DNA from: Mycolicibacterium rhodesiae | GTDB taxonomy: Bacteria > Actinomycetota > Actinomycetes > Mycobacteriales > Mycobacteriaceae | NCBI RefSeq assembly: GCF_002086695.1 | Contig: NZ_MVIH01000017.1 | Location: forward strand, 1 to 64,000 | Length of the DNA: 64,000 nt | Direction of reading: 5' to 3' | Part shown: positions 37,720-46,403 of the stretch, one piece after another | Layout: each line of letters opens with the position of its first letter | How positions within the stretch are numbered: position 1 is the first letter of the stretch | The notes under the pieces: model-generated | Told to the model about the DNA's origin: nothing | Database searches by the model: none | The model's input: the letters and a program-made list of their open reading frames with translations, nothing else | Position numbers and translations under genes: made by a program

Positions 37720-39126
37720 TCATCTGGTGGCGTCGAGCAGTTCCTTCATGCCGACGGCGAAGTCGTCGGCCAGGTCCCAGAGATCGGGCAGCAGCTCGGG
37801 GCAACTGATCAATCCGACGTCGAGTTTGCCGTTGAGTGACATCACCGTGATGTTCAGTCCGGAGCCGTGGAAGATCGGCCCCAGCGGATACATCGCGCTC
37901 ACTTCGGCGCCGAGGAAGTACAGCGGAATCTGCGGGCCCGGCACGTTGGACACCACGAGGTTGTGCACGGGGCGCGCTTCGGTCAGCCGGCTTCGGGCGT
38001 AGACCCGCATGGCGATGCCGAATACGGCCGGGCCGGCGAATTGGCTCCAGTCCTGCAGGAGCGTGGCCCCGATCGCCGAGCTGTGTTCCTTCGCGGTGGT
38101 GTTCGCTTCGGCGATGGCCTTGAGCCGTTCGGCCGGATCGGCGATATGGGTCTCCAGCTTGGTGAACATGCCGGAGACCTGGTTGCGGCCCGGCCGGTCC
38201 GAACGATCGTGCACCGACACCGGGACCATGGCCACCAGCGAGGACTCGGGAAGCTCGTCGTGGTCGAGCAGGTACTGCCGCAAAACCCCCGCGACCAGGG
38301 CCATCACCACATCATTGACCTTGACGCCGAAGTGATTCTTGACCGTCTTGATGTCCTCGAGGTCGAGTTCGGCGAAGGCGACGTTTCGATGCGCGGTGAC
38401 GCTGGCGTTGAACTTGGTCTGAGGCGCCGCGAACGGGGCCGCCATCGCCCGGCCCCCGACCGCGCGCTGCACTGTGTCGACGACGGTGGTGATCGTGCCG
38501 GGCAGCACCTTGGTGGCCAGCGTCAGGGGCCGGGTGGCGAACCGGCCCAGCCCGCCGAGCGCGATCCGCAGCTGGTTGGTGTCGCCCTGTCCGTCGACCG
38601 GGTCCGGCGGCGGAGCGTCAGGCTCGGTGCTGCACAGCTGCGACATGAGATTGGCACCGGTCACCCCGTCGACCGCGGCATGGTGGACCTTCGTCAGCAC
38701 GGCGAGCCGTCCGCCGTTGCGGGCGTCGGTACCGCCGACACCCTCGATGACCCAGGTCTCCCACAGCGGATGCCTGCGGTCCAGGGGCAGCGAAGCCAGG
38801 TGGCCGCAGATCTCCCCCAGTTCGACCCGGCCGCCCGGCGCGGGCAGTCCGATGCGGTGCAGATGGCGGTCGATCTCGAAGTGCTCGTCTTCCACCCATA
38901 CCGGATGGTCGAGGTTGAGGAAGCTGTTGGCGAGTCGCTCGCGGAAACTCGGAATTGCCTTGACTCGCAAGGCCAATTCGTCGCGAAGCCGCTCGAAGCT
39001 GTAACCGCCGGGGATCGTGGACGCGTCGAGCTCCAGGATCGAACACACATGCAGTGGCTGTGAGGGCGTTTCGAGATAGAGGAAGCTGGCATCGAGGCCG
39101 CTGAGTCGCTGCAGGTGTTGCACCAT
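37720..39126 (-). CDS. Wax ester synthase/diacylglycerol acyltransferase (WS/DGAT)
   Basis: 468 residues from the ATG at 39126. The catalytic motif HHxxxDG is present as HHAAVDG near residue 135, preceded by RLSGLDASFLYLETPSQPLH at the N-terminus and followed by PRNxVSGM-like GRNQVSGMFTKLET and NVPGPQIPLYF. It esterifies fatty acyl-CoA to diacylglycerol or alcohols for storage lipid. Mycobacteria have many paralogs, so the exact one cannot be named. It is divergent from panB with about 160 bases between starts. Confidence 0.92.
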   Translation of the reverse strand: MVQHLQRLSGLDASFLYLETPSQPLHVCSILELDASTIPGGYSFERLRDELALRVKAIPSFRERLANSFLNLDHPVWVEDEHFEIDRHLHRIGLPAPGGRVELGEICGHLASLPLDRRHPLWETWVIEGVGGTDARNGGRLAVLTKVHHAAVDGVTGANLMSQLCSTEPDAPPPDPVDGQGDTNQLRIALGGLGRFATRPLTLATKVLPGTITTVVDTVQRAVGGRAMAAPFAAPQTKFNASVTAHRNVAFAELDLEDIKTVKNHFGVKVNDVVMALVAGVLRQYLLDHDELPESSLVAMVPVSVHDRSDRPGRNQVSGMFTKLETHIADPAERLKAIAEANTTAKEHSSAIGATLLQDWSQFAGPAVFGIAMRVYARSRLTEARPVHNLVVSNVPGPQIPLYFLGAEVSAMYPLGPIFHGSGLNITVMSLNGKLDVGLISCPELLPDLWDLADDFAVGMKELLDATR

Positions 39127-39287
39127 GCCGCGATCGTATGTCGGACCACCGAGAACAGGTGTGAGAAAGTCCACTTCACTGTTCGTTCACCTTTGTGTGC
39201 CGTGGTGGCACACTTGATGGCGTCAAGCGAACCCGGGGACCCGGAATGGGCCTCGAGGATCGGCAAAGACGATCACTAGGGACAAAG

Positions 39288-40130
39288 ATGTCTGAACAGA
39301 CTGTCTATGGCGGCTCATCCTCGTCGCCCGTTTCGCGCACCAAGGTCCGCACCCACCACCTGCTGAAGTGGAAGTCCGAAGGCCACAAGTGGGCGATGCT
39401 CACGGTGTACGACTACTCCACCGCCCGCGCGTTCGACGAAGCCGGAATCCCCGTGCTGCTGGTCGGCGACTCCGCGGCCAATGTCGTCTACGGCTATGAC
39501 ACCACCGTGCAGGTCTCGGTCGACGAGTTGATCCCCCTGGTTCGCGGTGTCGTCCGCGGCGCGGAGCATGCGCTCGTCGTCGCCGATCTGCCGTTCGGCA
39601 GCTACGAGGAAGGGCCCACCCAGGCCCTGCGCACCGCGACCCGCTTCATGAAAGAGACGGGTGCCCACGCGGTGAAGCTCGAGGGCGGTGAGCGGGTCGC
39701 CGAGCAGATCGCGACCTTGAGCGCCGCGGGCATTCCGGTGGTGGCCCATATCGGGTTCACCCCGCAGAGCGTCAACTCCCTCGGCGGGTTTCGGGTCCAG
39801 GGCCGCGGCGACGCTGCCGAGCAGACCATCCACGACGCGATCGCGGTCCAGGAGGCCGGTGCCATCGCGGTGGTGATGGAGATGGTGCCCGCCGAGCTGG
39901 CCACCCAGATCACCGGCAAGCTGACGATCCCGACCATCGGCATCGGTGCCGGGCCGAACTGCGATGCGCAGGTGCTGGTCTGGCAGGACATGGCCGGACT
40001 CACCAGCGGCAAGACCGCAAAGTTCGTCAAGCGATTCGGCGATGTCGGCGGCGAATTACGCCGTGCGGCAACGCAATACGCCGAAGAGGTGGCGACCGGC
40101 GCCTTCCCGGCCGAGGAGCACAGCTTCTAG
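39288..40130 (+). CDS. panB: 3-methyl-2-oxobutanoate hydroxymethyltransferase
   Basis: 280 residues from the ATG at 39288, matching the MSEQT start of mycobacterial PanB. Motifs: MLTVYDYSTARAFDEAGIPV, LVGDSAANVVYGYDTT (metal-binding Asp), KLEGGERVAEQI, GIGAGPNCDAQVLVWQDMAG. It adds a hydroxymethyl group to ketoisovalerate, the first committed step of pantothenate and CoA synthesis. Its stop overlaps that of the convergent oxidoreductase gene by four bases, the edge of the accessory block. Confidence 0.96.
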   Translation: MSEQTVYGGSSSSPVSRTKVRTHHLLKWKSEGHKWAMLTVYDYSTARAFDEAGIPVLLVGDSAANVVYGYDTTVQVSVDELIPLVRGVVRGAEHALVVADLPFGSYEEGPTQALRTATRFMKETGAHAVKLEGGERVAEQIATLSAAGIPVVAHIGFTPQSVNSLGGFRVQGRGDAAEQTIHDAIAVQEAGAIAVVMEMVPAELATQITGKLTIPTIGIGAGPNCDAQVLVWQDMAGLTSGKTAKFVKRFGDVGGELRRAATQYAEEVATGAFPAEEHSF

Positions 40131-41560
40131 CTGCGGTCGCGGTACGCCTCGAGGAGGCGGAGCCAGAGCTCGCTGACGGTGGGAAAACACGGTACGGCGT
40201 GCCACAGACGGTCGATCGGAACCTCGCCGACGACGGCGACGGTGGCCGCATGCAGCATCTCGCCGACCCCTGGCCCGACCATGGTGACACCCAGCGGAGT
40301 GCCGCGGCTGTCGTCGACGACCATTCGCGCCCGGCCTCGATAGCCGTCCGCGTAGAGCTTCGCCCCCATGACCACGTCGCCTATCTCGACGTCGACCACC
40401 GAAACCTGGTGTCCGGCAGCGCGTGCGGCCCGCTCGGTCATTCCGACCGAACCCGCCTCGGGATCGGTGAAGAACACCTGCGGGACCGCCAGCGTGTCGG
40501 CAGTCGCACTGAACGTGCTCCACGCGCCGGCGTCGATCGGAACTGAGCGGGCGCGAGCCGCGATCACCGCGGCCGCGATCCGGGCCTGGTACTTGCCCTG
40601 ATGAGTGAGCAGTGCCCGGTGGTTCGCATCGCCGGCGGCGTAGAGCCAGTCACCCGTAACGGCGGTGACCGTCAGAGTGTCGTCGGTGTCGAGCCAGGTT
40701 CCCGGCGTCAAGCCCACCGTCTCGAGGCCCATGTCACCGGTCAACGGTGTGCGTCCGGTCGCGAACATCACCTCGTCGACGTCGACCGTGGTGCCATCGT
40801 CGAGCTCGGCGACGATACCGTGCGTGCCGCCCCGACGGAGCCCGCGGACGTTCACCCCGGTGCGCACGTCGACGCCGGCCTCGTTGAGGCCGCGCTCGAC
40901 CTCATCGGCGACGAACGGCTCCATGCCGGCGAGAATTCGGGAGCGCACGAGCAGAGTGACAGCAGAGCCGAGACCCTGCCACGCGGTGGCCATCTCGACA
41001 GCAACCCCACCCCCACCGACGATGGCCAACCGACGCGGCACCTCGCTGGAATCCGTTGCCTGCCGGTTGGTCCACGGGCGAACCTCATCGAGCCCCGGTA
41101 TGTCGGGAATCGCGGCGCCGCTGCCGCTGCTGACCACCACTGCGTGCCGGGCGACCAGCGAAACGACGTGTCCCTCCGGGCCGGTCACCGACACCCGGCG
41201 ACGCCCGTCGAGACGTCCGTGGCCCCGGATCAAGGCCGCTCCGGTGGCTGTCACACCGGCCGCCTGACCACTGTCATCCCAGTTGCTCACGTAGCGGTCC
41301 CGACGGGTGAAGACCCCTGCGCTGTCGAGGACACCGGTCACGGCTTCGCGTGCGCCGTCGACGCGCCGCGCGTCGGCAAGCGCAAGCACGGGGCGAAGCA
41401 GAGCTTTGCTCGGGACACATCCCCAGTACGAGCATTCGCCGCCGACAAGTTCGCGTTCGACGACCGCCACGCTCAAATCCGCTGCGCGGCAACGATCTGC
41501 GATGGTCTGGCCGACCGGTCCGGCGCCGATCACGATCACGTCATAGGTATCTTCGGTCAC
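40127..41560 (-). CDS. Flavin-dependent pyridine nucleotide-disulfide oxidoreductase
   Basis: 477 residues from a GTG at 41560, overlapping the stop of the upstream DUF427 gene. FAD motif VIVIGAGPVGQTIADRC, redox cysteine pair in GGECSYWGCVPSK (C-x4-C, as in lipoamide dehydrogenase and mercuric reductase), NAD(P) motif IVGGGGVAVEMATAW, and DNxxxT-like TGDWLYAAGDANHRALLTHQGKY. At the C-terminus the dimerisation domain has HAVPCFPTVSELWLRLL, where the His-x4-Glu active base of dihydrolipoamide dehydrogenases is replaced, so a quinone or small disulfide substrate is more likely. Substrate unknown. Confidence 0.88.
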   Translation of the reverse strand: MTEDTYDVIVIGAGPVGQTIADRCRAADLSVAVVERELVGGECSYWGCVPSKALLRPVLALADARRVDGAREAVTGVLDSAGVFTRRDRYVSNWDDSGQAAGVTATGAALIRGHGRLDGRRRVSVTGPEGHVVSLVARHAVVVSSGSGAAIPDIPGLDEVRPWTNRQATDSSEVPRRLAIVGGGGVAVEMATAWQGLGSAVTLLVRSRILAGMEPFVADEVERGLNEAGVDVRTGVNVRGLRRGGTHGIVAELDDGTTVDVDEVMFATGRTPLTGDMGLETVGLTPGTWLDTDDTLTVTAVTGDWLYAAGDANHRALLTHQGKYQARIAAAVIAARARSVPIDAGAWSTFSATADTLAVPQVFFTDPEAGSVGMTERAARAAGHQVSVVDVEIGDVVMGAKLYADGYRGRARMVVDDSRGTPLGVTMVGPGVGEMLHAATVAVVGEVPIDRLWHAVPCFPTVSELWLRLLEAYRDRS

Positions 41561-42444
41561 GGCGTGTGCACCTTTCGCTGGTCGGCGAGGGGTAGCAATT
41601 CGTCCGGATCGAGCCCCCGATCGATCCCGTGCGGGATGACTGTCTGCCCCGGATCCAACCGCAACCGTTGCCCGTCGAGTTCGACATCGATCTTGTCGGG
41701 TTCGAACGAGACGAAGTTGCGAACGGCTGCGACCTCGGGCCACGCATCGACGTATGACCAGGCGCAGCGAGCTCGCTCACCGATGCTGTAGTAGCTGGCC
41801 AAACCCTTGTAAGGACAGAAGGTTTGGCCCTCGACAGGCGTGAGAGCCGCCTCGTCGACATCCTCGCGCGGTACGTACCAGCGGGGTGCGAAGCCCGATT
41901 CGTAGAGAACCAGCGGGCGGCGACTCTCTGCAACAACCCGTTCCCCGTCGTGCACCACGAGGTGTCGGGATGTGGATCTGATGTCGATGCGGTGATAGGG
42001 GTCGGCCGCATGTCCGACGATGCGATCGTCTTCCTCGTAGAACGCATCCATCGCCCGCCACGCGAACGCGATGCGCCCGTTCAACACGGCGGCATGTTCA
42101 GGTAGCGCGATGTGACACCACGCCGCCCGCCGAACACTGCGGTCCCGGGCGGTCGCGGTGAACCACGCCGTCACCCCGAGATCGCGGTGTTCGGTCCGTT
42201 GTTCTTCCCCCGCAAGCACACCGGGCTCGATGTCATCGCGCGGAAAGTACGCCACCGGGTAGCGGCCCGGCTCGTGCAGCAGCACGACGTCCTCGCTGCT
42301 TGCGATCCAGCGATCACCGAAACGCACTCTCATGCGACGCCGCAGCGGTTCGGCAAAGAGCAGTCGCTGCGGAAGTGGATCCCGGGTCAGAAAGTGGCCG
42401 ATGGTTCCGGTGGCCAAGGGACCTTGCTGCCAAGCCAAACCCAT
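41557..42444 (-). CDS. Protein with two DUF427 domains
   Basis: 295 residues from the ATG at 42444. Two similar DUF427 units follow each other: the first near RVRFGDRWIASSEDVVLLHEP with YFPRDDIE, the second near LVVHDGERVVAESRRPLVLY with YVPREDVDE and CPYKGLASYYS. DUF427 is a small beta-fold family of unknown activity, widespread in actinobacteria. The gene is coupled to the oxidoreductase downstream (GTGA overlap) and has a palindrome 43 bases upstream, shared with the hydrolase gene at 43903. Confidence 0.85.
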   Translation of the reverse strand: MGLAWQQGPLATGTIGHFLTRDPLPQRLLFAEPLRRRMRVRFGDRWIASSEDVVLLHEPGRYPVAYFPRDDIEPGVLAGEEQRTEHRDLGVTAWFTATARDRSVRRAAWCHIALPEHAAVLNGRIAFAWRAMDAFYEEDDRIVGHAADPYHRIDIRSTSRHLVVHDGERVVAESRRPLVLYESGFAPRWYVPREDVDEAALTPVEGQTFCPYKGLASYYSIGERARCAWSYVDAWPEVAAVRNFVSFEPDKIDVELDGQRLRLDPGQTVIPHGIDRGLDPDELLPLADQRKVHTP

Positions 42445-42486
42445 GCTGCGCACCTTCCCGGGGCGATGATCAATTGGGCTGTTTGT

Positions 42487-42500
42487 CCCATTATTATGGG
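42487..42500. promoter_or_regulatory. Candidate TetR operator, copy A
   Basis: CCCATTATTATGGG: 5-base arms around TATT, an AT-rich island in GC-rich DNA, between the double TetR gene and the DUF427 operon. It matches copy B at 44800 at 11 of 14 positions (consensus CCCAWTAWWATGGG). Confidence 0.5.
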
Positions 42501-42542
42501 CCGCGCCACCCAAAAATGTCCAGACCGTTCTGCGTCGAACAG

Positions 42543-43865
42543 TCAGCGTTTACGGTCAGCCGCCCGCACAGCGAAGCCACGCACGTAGTCGACGGCTGCG
42601 TTGACGTTCGCGCGCAAGGGCTCCGGGTCACCGGTGACATGAGTCAACATCGCACCGCCTTGATGAGCTATCACCAGGCAAGCCGCCAGATGAGGCGGGG
42701 AAGCGTCTTCGGTCAGGGCACCGCGTTCGCGCATCGCGGTCAGACCTGCGGCAAAGAGACCGATCCACTCGTCGTATCCGGCGGCGAGGTCGGCACGAAT
42801 CTGCTCATCGGAGTCGATCAACTCACCGGCCAGTGAGCCATACACACAGCCACCTACCCGATACACCGTGTCGACGTCCGCGACGCACGCGTCGGCCCAC
42901 GCCTGGAGATCCCGAATCTGCTCGAACGAACCGAACTTGGGGTCGGTGTGATATCCGCGCACGTGACCGCGACGCGCGGCGATGACCTCCCGGGTGAGCT
43001 CACGCTTGTCCCGGAAATAGTGCGACATCTGCGATCCGCTGACACCGGCCGCGACGCGGACATCCTCGACACTGGTCCCGGTCGCACCGCGCTGAAACAT
43101 CAACTCGGCCGTGGTCCCGATGATGCGAGCCCGGGTCTCCAATCCCTTACGGGTGAACCGCACGTCGGCGGGCTGCGCATCGTCGGTGTGCGCGGGCCGG
43201 CGGACACGGCGCGGAGGACGCGGGGTGCGCTGTGCCGGATCGGTGGCGTACGCGCGAACGCGGTTGACCGCGAAACGGAGCCCATCGGCCAGCGGCCATT
43301 CTTCGCGATAGGTGAACGTCATCGCGCCGCTGCCCTGGTGGGTGGCCACCAAGACCATCGCCAGCTGAAGCGGGTCCGCTTTCGCCGTCAGGATCCGGCG
43401 GTCCTTCATCTGCTGAATTACCTTCTCGAAGAAGGAAATCCACGACCAATAGCCGTCAGCCAAGGCACCGCGCGTCTCAGCGTCGGACTTCACCAGCTGG
43501 GCCGCCAGCGCGTGATACGTCGGCGTGCCGGCATAACCGATACGGCGCAAGTAGCGCAGATTGAGGTCGATCCAGGTCTCGAAATCGTCGAGTGATTCCA
43601 AGCCGCCGAGCTTGGGCTGACGATGGAAGTCCAGCACCACCTCGATCTGCTTGGCCAACACCGCCGCGATCAGCGCGCGTTTGTCGGCGAAGTAATGGGT
43701 GAGCTGTGAGCCGCTGACCGATGCGGCACTGCGCAGTGTCTCGTTGTTCAGCGCCGACAAGCCCCCGGCGAGGATGACATCGGCGGCGGCCGAGACGATC
43801 CGGTCGCGGGTCGCCCTCCCCCGTGCCGTGAGGCGCCGGTCATCGGGTCGCGCCGGCGGAGACAT
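42543..43865 (-). CDS. Double TetR regulator (two TetR units in one chain)
   Basis: 440 residues, twice the normal TetR length. Unit 1 (about 1-210) has its helix-turn-helix at residues 43-60 (LRSAASVSGSQLTHYFADKR); unit 2 (about 235-440) has one at 268-287 (VRVAAGVSGSQMSHYFRDKR). The ligand-binding halves also align (HRQPKLGGLESLDDFETW with HTDPKFGSFEQIRDLQAW). A basic, proline-rich linker (TPRPPRRVRRPAH) joins them. One chain could therefore act as a built-in dimer. Palindromes before the two flanking transcription units fit local control. Such tandem TetR proteins are known but uncommon. Confidence 0.88.
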   Translation of the reverse strand: MSPPARPDDRRLTARGRATRDRIVSAAADVILAGGLSALNNETLRSAASVSGSQLTHYFADKRALIAAVLAKQIEVVLDFHRQPKLGGLESLDDFETWIDLNLRYLRRIGYAGTPTYHALAAQLVKSDAETRGALADGYWSWISFFEKVIQQMKDRRILTAKADPLQLAMVLVATHQGSGAMTFTYREEWPLADGLRFAVNRVRAYATDPAQRTPRPPRRVRRPAHTDDAQPADVRFTRKGLETRARIIGTTAELMFQRGATGTSVEDVRVAAGVSGSQMSHYFRDKRELTREVIAARRGHVRGYHTDPKFGSFEQIRDLQAWADACVADVDTVYRVGGCVYGSLAGELIDSDEQIRADLAAGYDEWIGLFAAGLTAMRERGALTEDASPPHLAACLVIAHQGGAMLTHVTGDPEPLRANVNAAVDYVRGFAVRAADRKR

Positions 43866-43902
43866 CGGCCTAGATTACCGGCAGTTTTTCCTGTTCACGG
43901 GC

Positions 43903-44778
43903 TCAACGCGCGAGCCGGCGCCCCAAGAAATCGACGAGCAGCCTCGCGACGTCGTCCAAGGCCGATTCCAGCAGAAAGTGACCGCCGTCGAGTAGGTGGA
44001 TCTCGGCGTCGGGCAGATCATCGGCGAACGCGGTCGCGCCGGCGGGGCCGAAGATCTCGTCGCCCCGGCCCCAGACGGCGAGTAGCGGCACGGCGCTGTC
44101 GCGGAAGTACGCGTGCACCTTCGGATACAGCGGCGGGTTCGTCGCGTAGTCGCGGAACAACGCAAGCTGGATCTCGTCGTTTCCCGGCCGGGACAGCAGC
44201 GCGTAGTCGTGGTGCCAGCTTTCGGGATCGACGAGCGTCTCGTCGGCCACGCCCGTGACGTACTGCCAGCGGGTCGACTCCAGGCTCAGGAATCCGCGCA
44301 ACGGCCCCTCGGTCTCGGGCGACGGCCGGTCCCGGTAGGCCCATACCGCCTTCCAGAAATCGTCGACGAATCCGGCGTCGTAAGCGTTGCCGTTCTGGCT
44401 GATCACAGCGGTGATCGCCGACGGGTCTGCCAGAGCGAGGCGCCATCCGATCGGCGCACCATAGTCCTGGACGTAGATGGCGTACCGGTCGACACCGATG
44501 CTGCGCAGCAGGCCGGCGGTCAGCGATGCCAGCGCATCGAAGGTGTAATCGAACTCATCGACTGTCGGCGCATCGGACAGTCCGAACCCCAACATGTCCG
44601 GTGCAATCACGTGAAAGCGATCAGAAAGAGCCGGAATCAGTTGACGGAACATGTACGAGCTCGTCGGAAAGCCGTGCAGCAGAACTATTGTCGGCGCATC
44701 GGACGGTCCAGCCTCCCGATAGAACAGGCGACGGCCGTCGATCGTGGCATAGCGGTGGTGGGTGGGTGACACGAGCAC
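43903..44778 (-). CDS. Alpha/beta-hydrolase, haloalkane dehalogenase/epoxide hydrolase type
   Basis: 291 residues from the GTG at 44778 with AGGAAGAGG upstream. It has the oxyanion motif LLHGFPTSSYMFR, nucleophile Asp in IYVQDYGAPIGWRLAL, acid Asp in VWGRGDEIFGP and His in LDGGHFLLES. An aspartate nucleophile points to dehalogenase, epoxide hydrolase or fluoroacetate dehalogenase chemistry through a covalent ester. The halide-binding Trp after the nucleophile is absent (Tyr instead), which argues against a classic haloalkane dehalogenase. A palindrome lies just upstream. Confidence 0.87.
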   Translation of the reverse strand: MLVSPTHHRYATIDGRRLFYREAGPSDAPTIVLLHGFPTSSYMFRQLIPALSDRFHVIAPDMLGFGLSDAPTVDEFDYTFDALASLTAGLLRSIGVDRYAIYVQDYGAPIGWRLALADPSAITAVISQNGNAYDAGFVDDFWKAVWAYRDRPSPETEGPLRGFLSLESTRWQYVTGVADETLVDPESWHHDYALLSRPGNDEIQLALFRDYATNPPLYPKVHAYFRDSAVPLLAVWGRGDEIFGPAGATAFADDLPDAEIHLLDGGHFLLESALDDVARLLVDFLGRRLAR

Positions 44779-44799
44779 ACCTCTTCCTGGGCCGGATAT

Positions 44800-44813
44800 C
44801 CCAATAAAATGGG
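44800..44813. promoter_or_regulatory. Candidate TetR operator, copy B
   Basis: CCCAATAAAATGGG, 22 bases upstream of the hydrolase start; outer arms CCCA/TGGG. It matches copy A at 42487 at 11 of 14 positions. The place overlaps where a promoter would be. Confidence 0.5.
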
Positions 44814-44872
44814 TTGCATGGCCCAGTATGCACGCCTGGGTCTGCTGGCACCAGAGGCGCCGAGCGCCCGGC

Positions 44873-45655
44873 CTAGCCGAACTTCGGCGCGCGCTTGTTG
44901 AGGAACGCGTCGATACCTTCGCGGCCGTCGGCGCTGTCGGCGCACGCCGCGATCAGCCGGCCTTCGAGTTCCATCTGCTCCTCGAGCCCGCTGCCGAACG
45001 TGGTGAGCATCAGTTTCTTCACCGCCGCTCCGGAACCTTTTGCCGCAGAAGCGATCTGCTCGGCCAGCACCTGAGCGCGAGCCTCCAGGTCATCAGCCGG
45101 GACCACCTCGGTGACCAGACCCCAGTCGGCGGCTTCGGCCGCCGTCAACGTCCGGTTGGTCAGCATGAGCTCCTGGGTGCGGCGCACACCGATGATGCGC
45201 GGCAGGAAGTACGAGGAGCTGCCGTCGGGGCTCAGCCCGGCTTTGGTGTAAGCCATGGTGAACGACGCGGTGTCGGCAGCCAGCACCAGATCCCCCGCCA
45301 CCGCGAGGCTGAACCCTGCGCCCGCGGCCACGCCGTTGACCGCCGTGATCACCACGGCTTCCATCCGGGCCAGTGTCGAGATCGCGCGGTGCAGATCGTC
45401 GGCGATGCCCTTGACGAATCGGCCCGGACCCAACGGGGATGCCGCCATCGCCTTGAGGTCTCCCCCGGCGCAGAAGAACCGGCCGGCTCCGGTGAGGACG
45501 ACGGCCTTGATCTCCGCCACGTCGCAGCGGGCGGCGACCTGCGCGAGTTCGGCGGTCATCACGTCGTTCATGCCGTTGGCGGCCTCCGGCCGGTTCAGCA
45601 CGATCCGCGCGATGGGGCCGGCCTGATCGAAGGACAACGTCTGGTAGTCGCTCAC
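44873..45655 (-). CDS. Enoyl-CoA hydratase/isomerase family protein
   Basis: 260 residues from the GTG at 45655. It has the crotonase fold: IVLNRPEAANGMND, GAGRFFCAGGDLKAM (CoA oxyanion hole), AVNGVAAGAGFSLAVAGDLVLA and AGLSPDGSSSYFLPR. The first catalytic glutamate of classic hydratases (usually in the A-G-F-x-x-L-A-x-x-C-D region) and the second near the SPDGSS loop appear changed: the loop has Asp rather than the Glu-x-x-x pair, so isomerase or another crotonase reaction is possible. It lies 10 bases after the TetR gene on the same strand. Confidence 0.87.
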   Translation of the reverse strand: MSDYQTLSFDQAGPIARIVLNRPEAANGMNDVMTAELAQVAARCDVAEIKAVVLTGAGRFFCAGGDLKAMAASPLGPGRFVKGIADDLHRAISTLARMEAVVITAVNGVAAGAGFSLAVAGDLVLAADTASFTMAYTKAGLSPDGSSSYFLPRIIGVRRTQELMLTNRTLTAAEAADWGLVTEVVPADDLEARAQVLAEQIASAAKGSGAAVKKLMLTTFGSGLEEQMELEGRLIAACADSADGREGIDAFLNKRAPKFG

Positions 45656-45665
45656 CGCCGGAACG

Positions 45666-46274
45666 TTAGCAACCAAGGATTCGCAGGGCGGCATCGGCGA
45701 TCACGGACGGCGTCTCCGGCGTGCACTCCTCGTTGTCGGAGCGCCGGTTGATGACCGATTCGACAAGGCGGAACGGAAGGTCGTCGGCGTCGGCGATCCC
45801 GTCGCACTCGGCGATCACCTGCGCCGCGAGCGCGCGATAGCGGCGGCGCAACTCCTCACGACTGGCACGGAACTGCGCGAACCGCTCGATGCGCAGTTCG
45901 GGCAGCAGGTAGAGCGCCCCCAGATTCCAGCGGCTGGCGCATAGCTGCGAGCAGTCCGCGATCACCAGGCCGCGCAGTCTGGACCTGGCGGGTCCGGGAC
46001 CGGTCAGCAGCTCGCCGGCCAGCCGCAGCGCCTCGTCGACCGTTCCGGCCAGCAGGGCATCGAGGATGTCGTCCTTGGTGGCGAAGTGGTGGTACAGCGA
46101 CGCCTGGCGGATACCGACCGCGTCGGCGATCCGCCGGGTCGACGTCCCGGCGTAACCGATCGTGGTGAACAGCTCGGCGGCGGCGTCCAGGATCTCCTCG
46201 CGGGCGGTGTTACCGGGCCGCCGGGACTGTTCGAGCCGGGGCCGGCCACGCCCGTCGTGGCCCTGGCTGCGCAT
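45666..46274 (-). CDS. TetR-family regulator
   Basis: 202 residues from the ATG at 46274. N-terminal helix-turn-helix: ILDAAAELFTTIGYAGTSTR, ADAVGIRQASLYHHFATKDD. The ligand domain is unassigned. It is divergent from the DUF1989 operon at 46425 with a 150-base shared region that contains two near-identical 17-base elements, and it is followed by an enoyl-CoA hydratase gene. It is the obvious candidate regulator for both. Confidence 0.9.
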   Translation of the reverse strand: MRSQGHDGRGRPRLEQSRRPGNTAREEILDAAAELFTTIGYAGTSTRRIADAVGIRQASLYHHFATKDDILDALLAGTVDEALRLAGELLTGPGPARSRLRGLVIADCSQLCASRWNLGALYLLPELRIERFAQFRASREELRRRYRALAAQVIAECDGIADADDLPFRLVESVINRRSDNEECTPETPSVIADAALRILGC

Positions 46275-46303
46275 ACGACATTCTGGCACTCGGCGTCGGC
46301 GAC

Positions 46304-46403
46304 GAATACCTGTCACTTGATCGAAATCTGGTCAACCCAGTCGTTACACCGGCGACACTCCCCGGGAACGGCACTTGAGAAAACTTTCACTTGACAGGTA
46401 ATC
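46304..46403. promoter_or_regulatory. Paired inverted elements in the TetR/DUF1989 divergent region
   Basis: The plus strand at 46387-46403 reads TCACTTGACAGGTAATC; the minus strand at 46304-46320 reads TCAAGTGACAGGTATTC. They agree at 14 of 17 positions, point in opposite directions and are 83 bases apart, one before each divergent gene. Each core is an imperfect palindrome of the ACYTGNCARGT kind. They look like paired operators or matching promoter elements. Between them, GTTAC-N6-GACAC-N6-GGAAC at 46343-46369 has GlnR-box spacing with imperfect halves. Confidence 0.5.

Noticed and set aside
44814..44872. Hairpin-like GC repeats between the hydrolase promoter and the enoyl-CoA hydratase stop
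   Set aside because: Short, imperfect arms (GGCGCCGAGCGCC) with no run of T; not convincing as a terminator.
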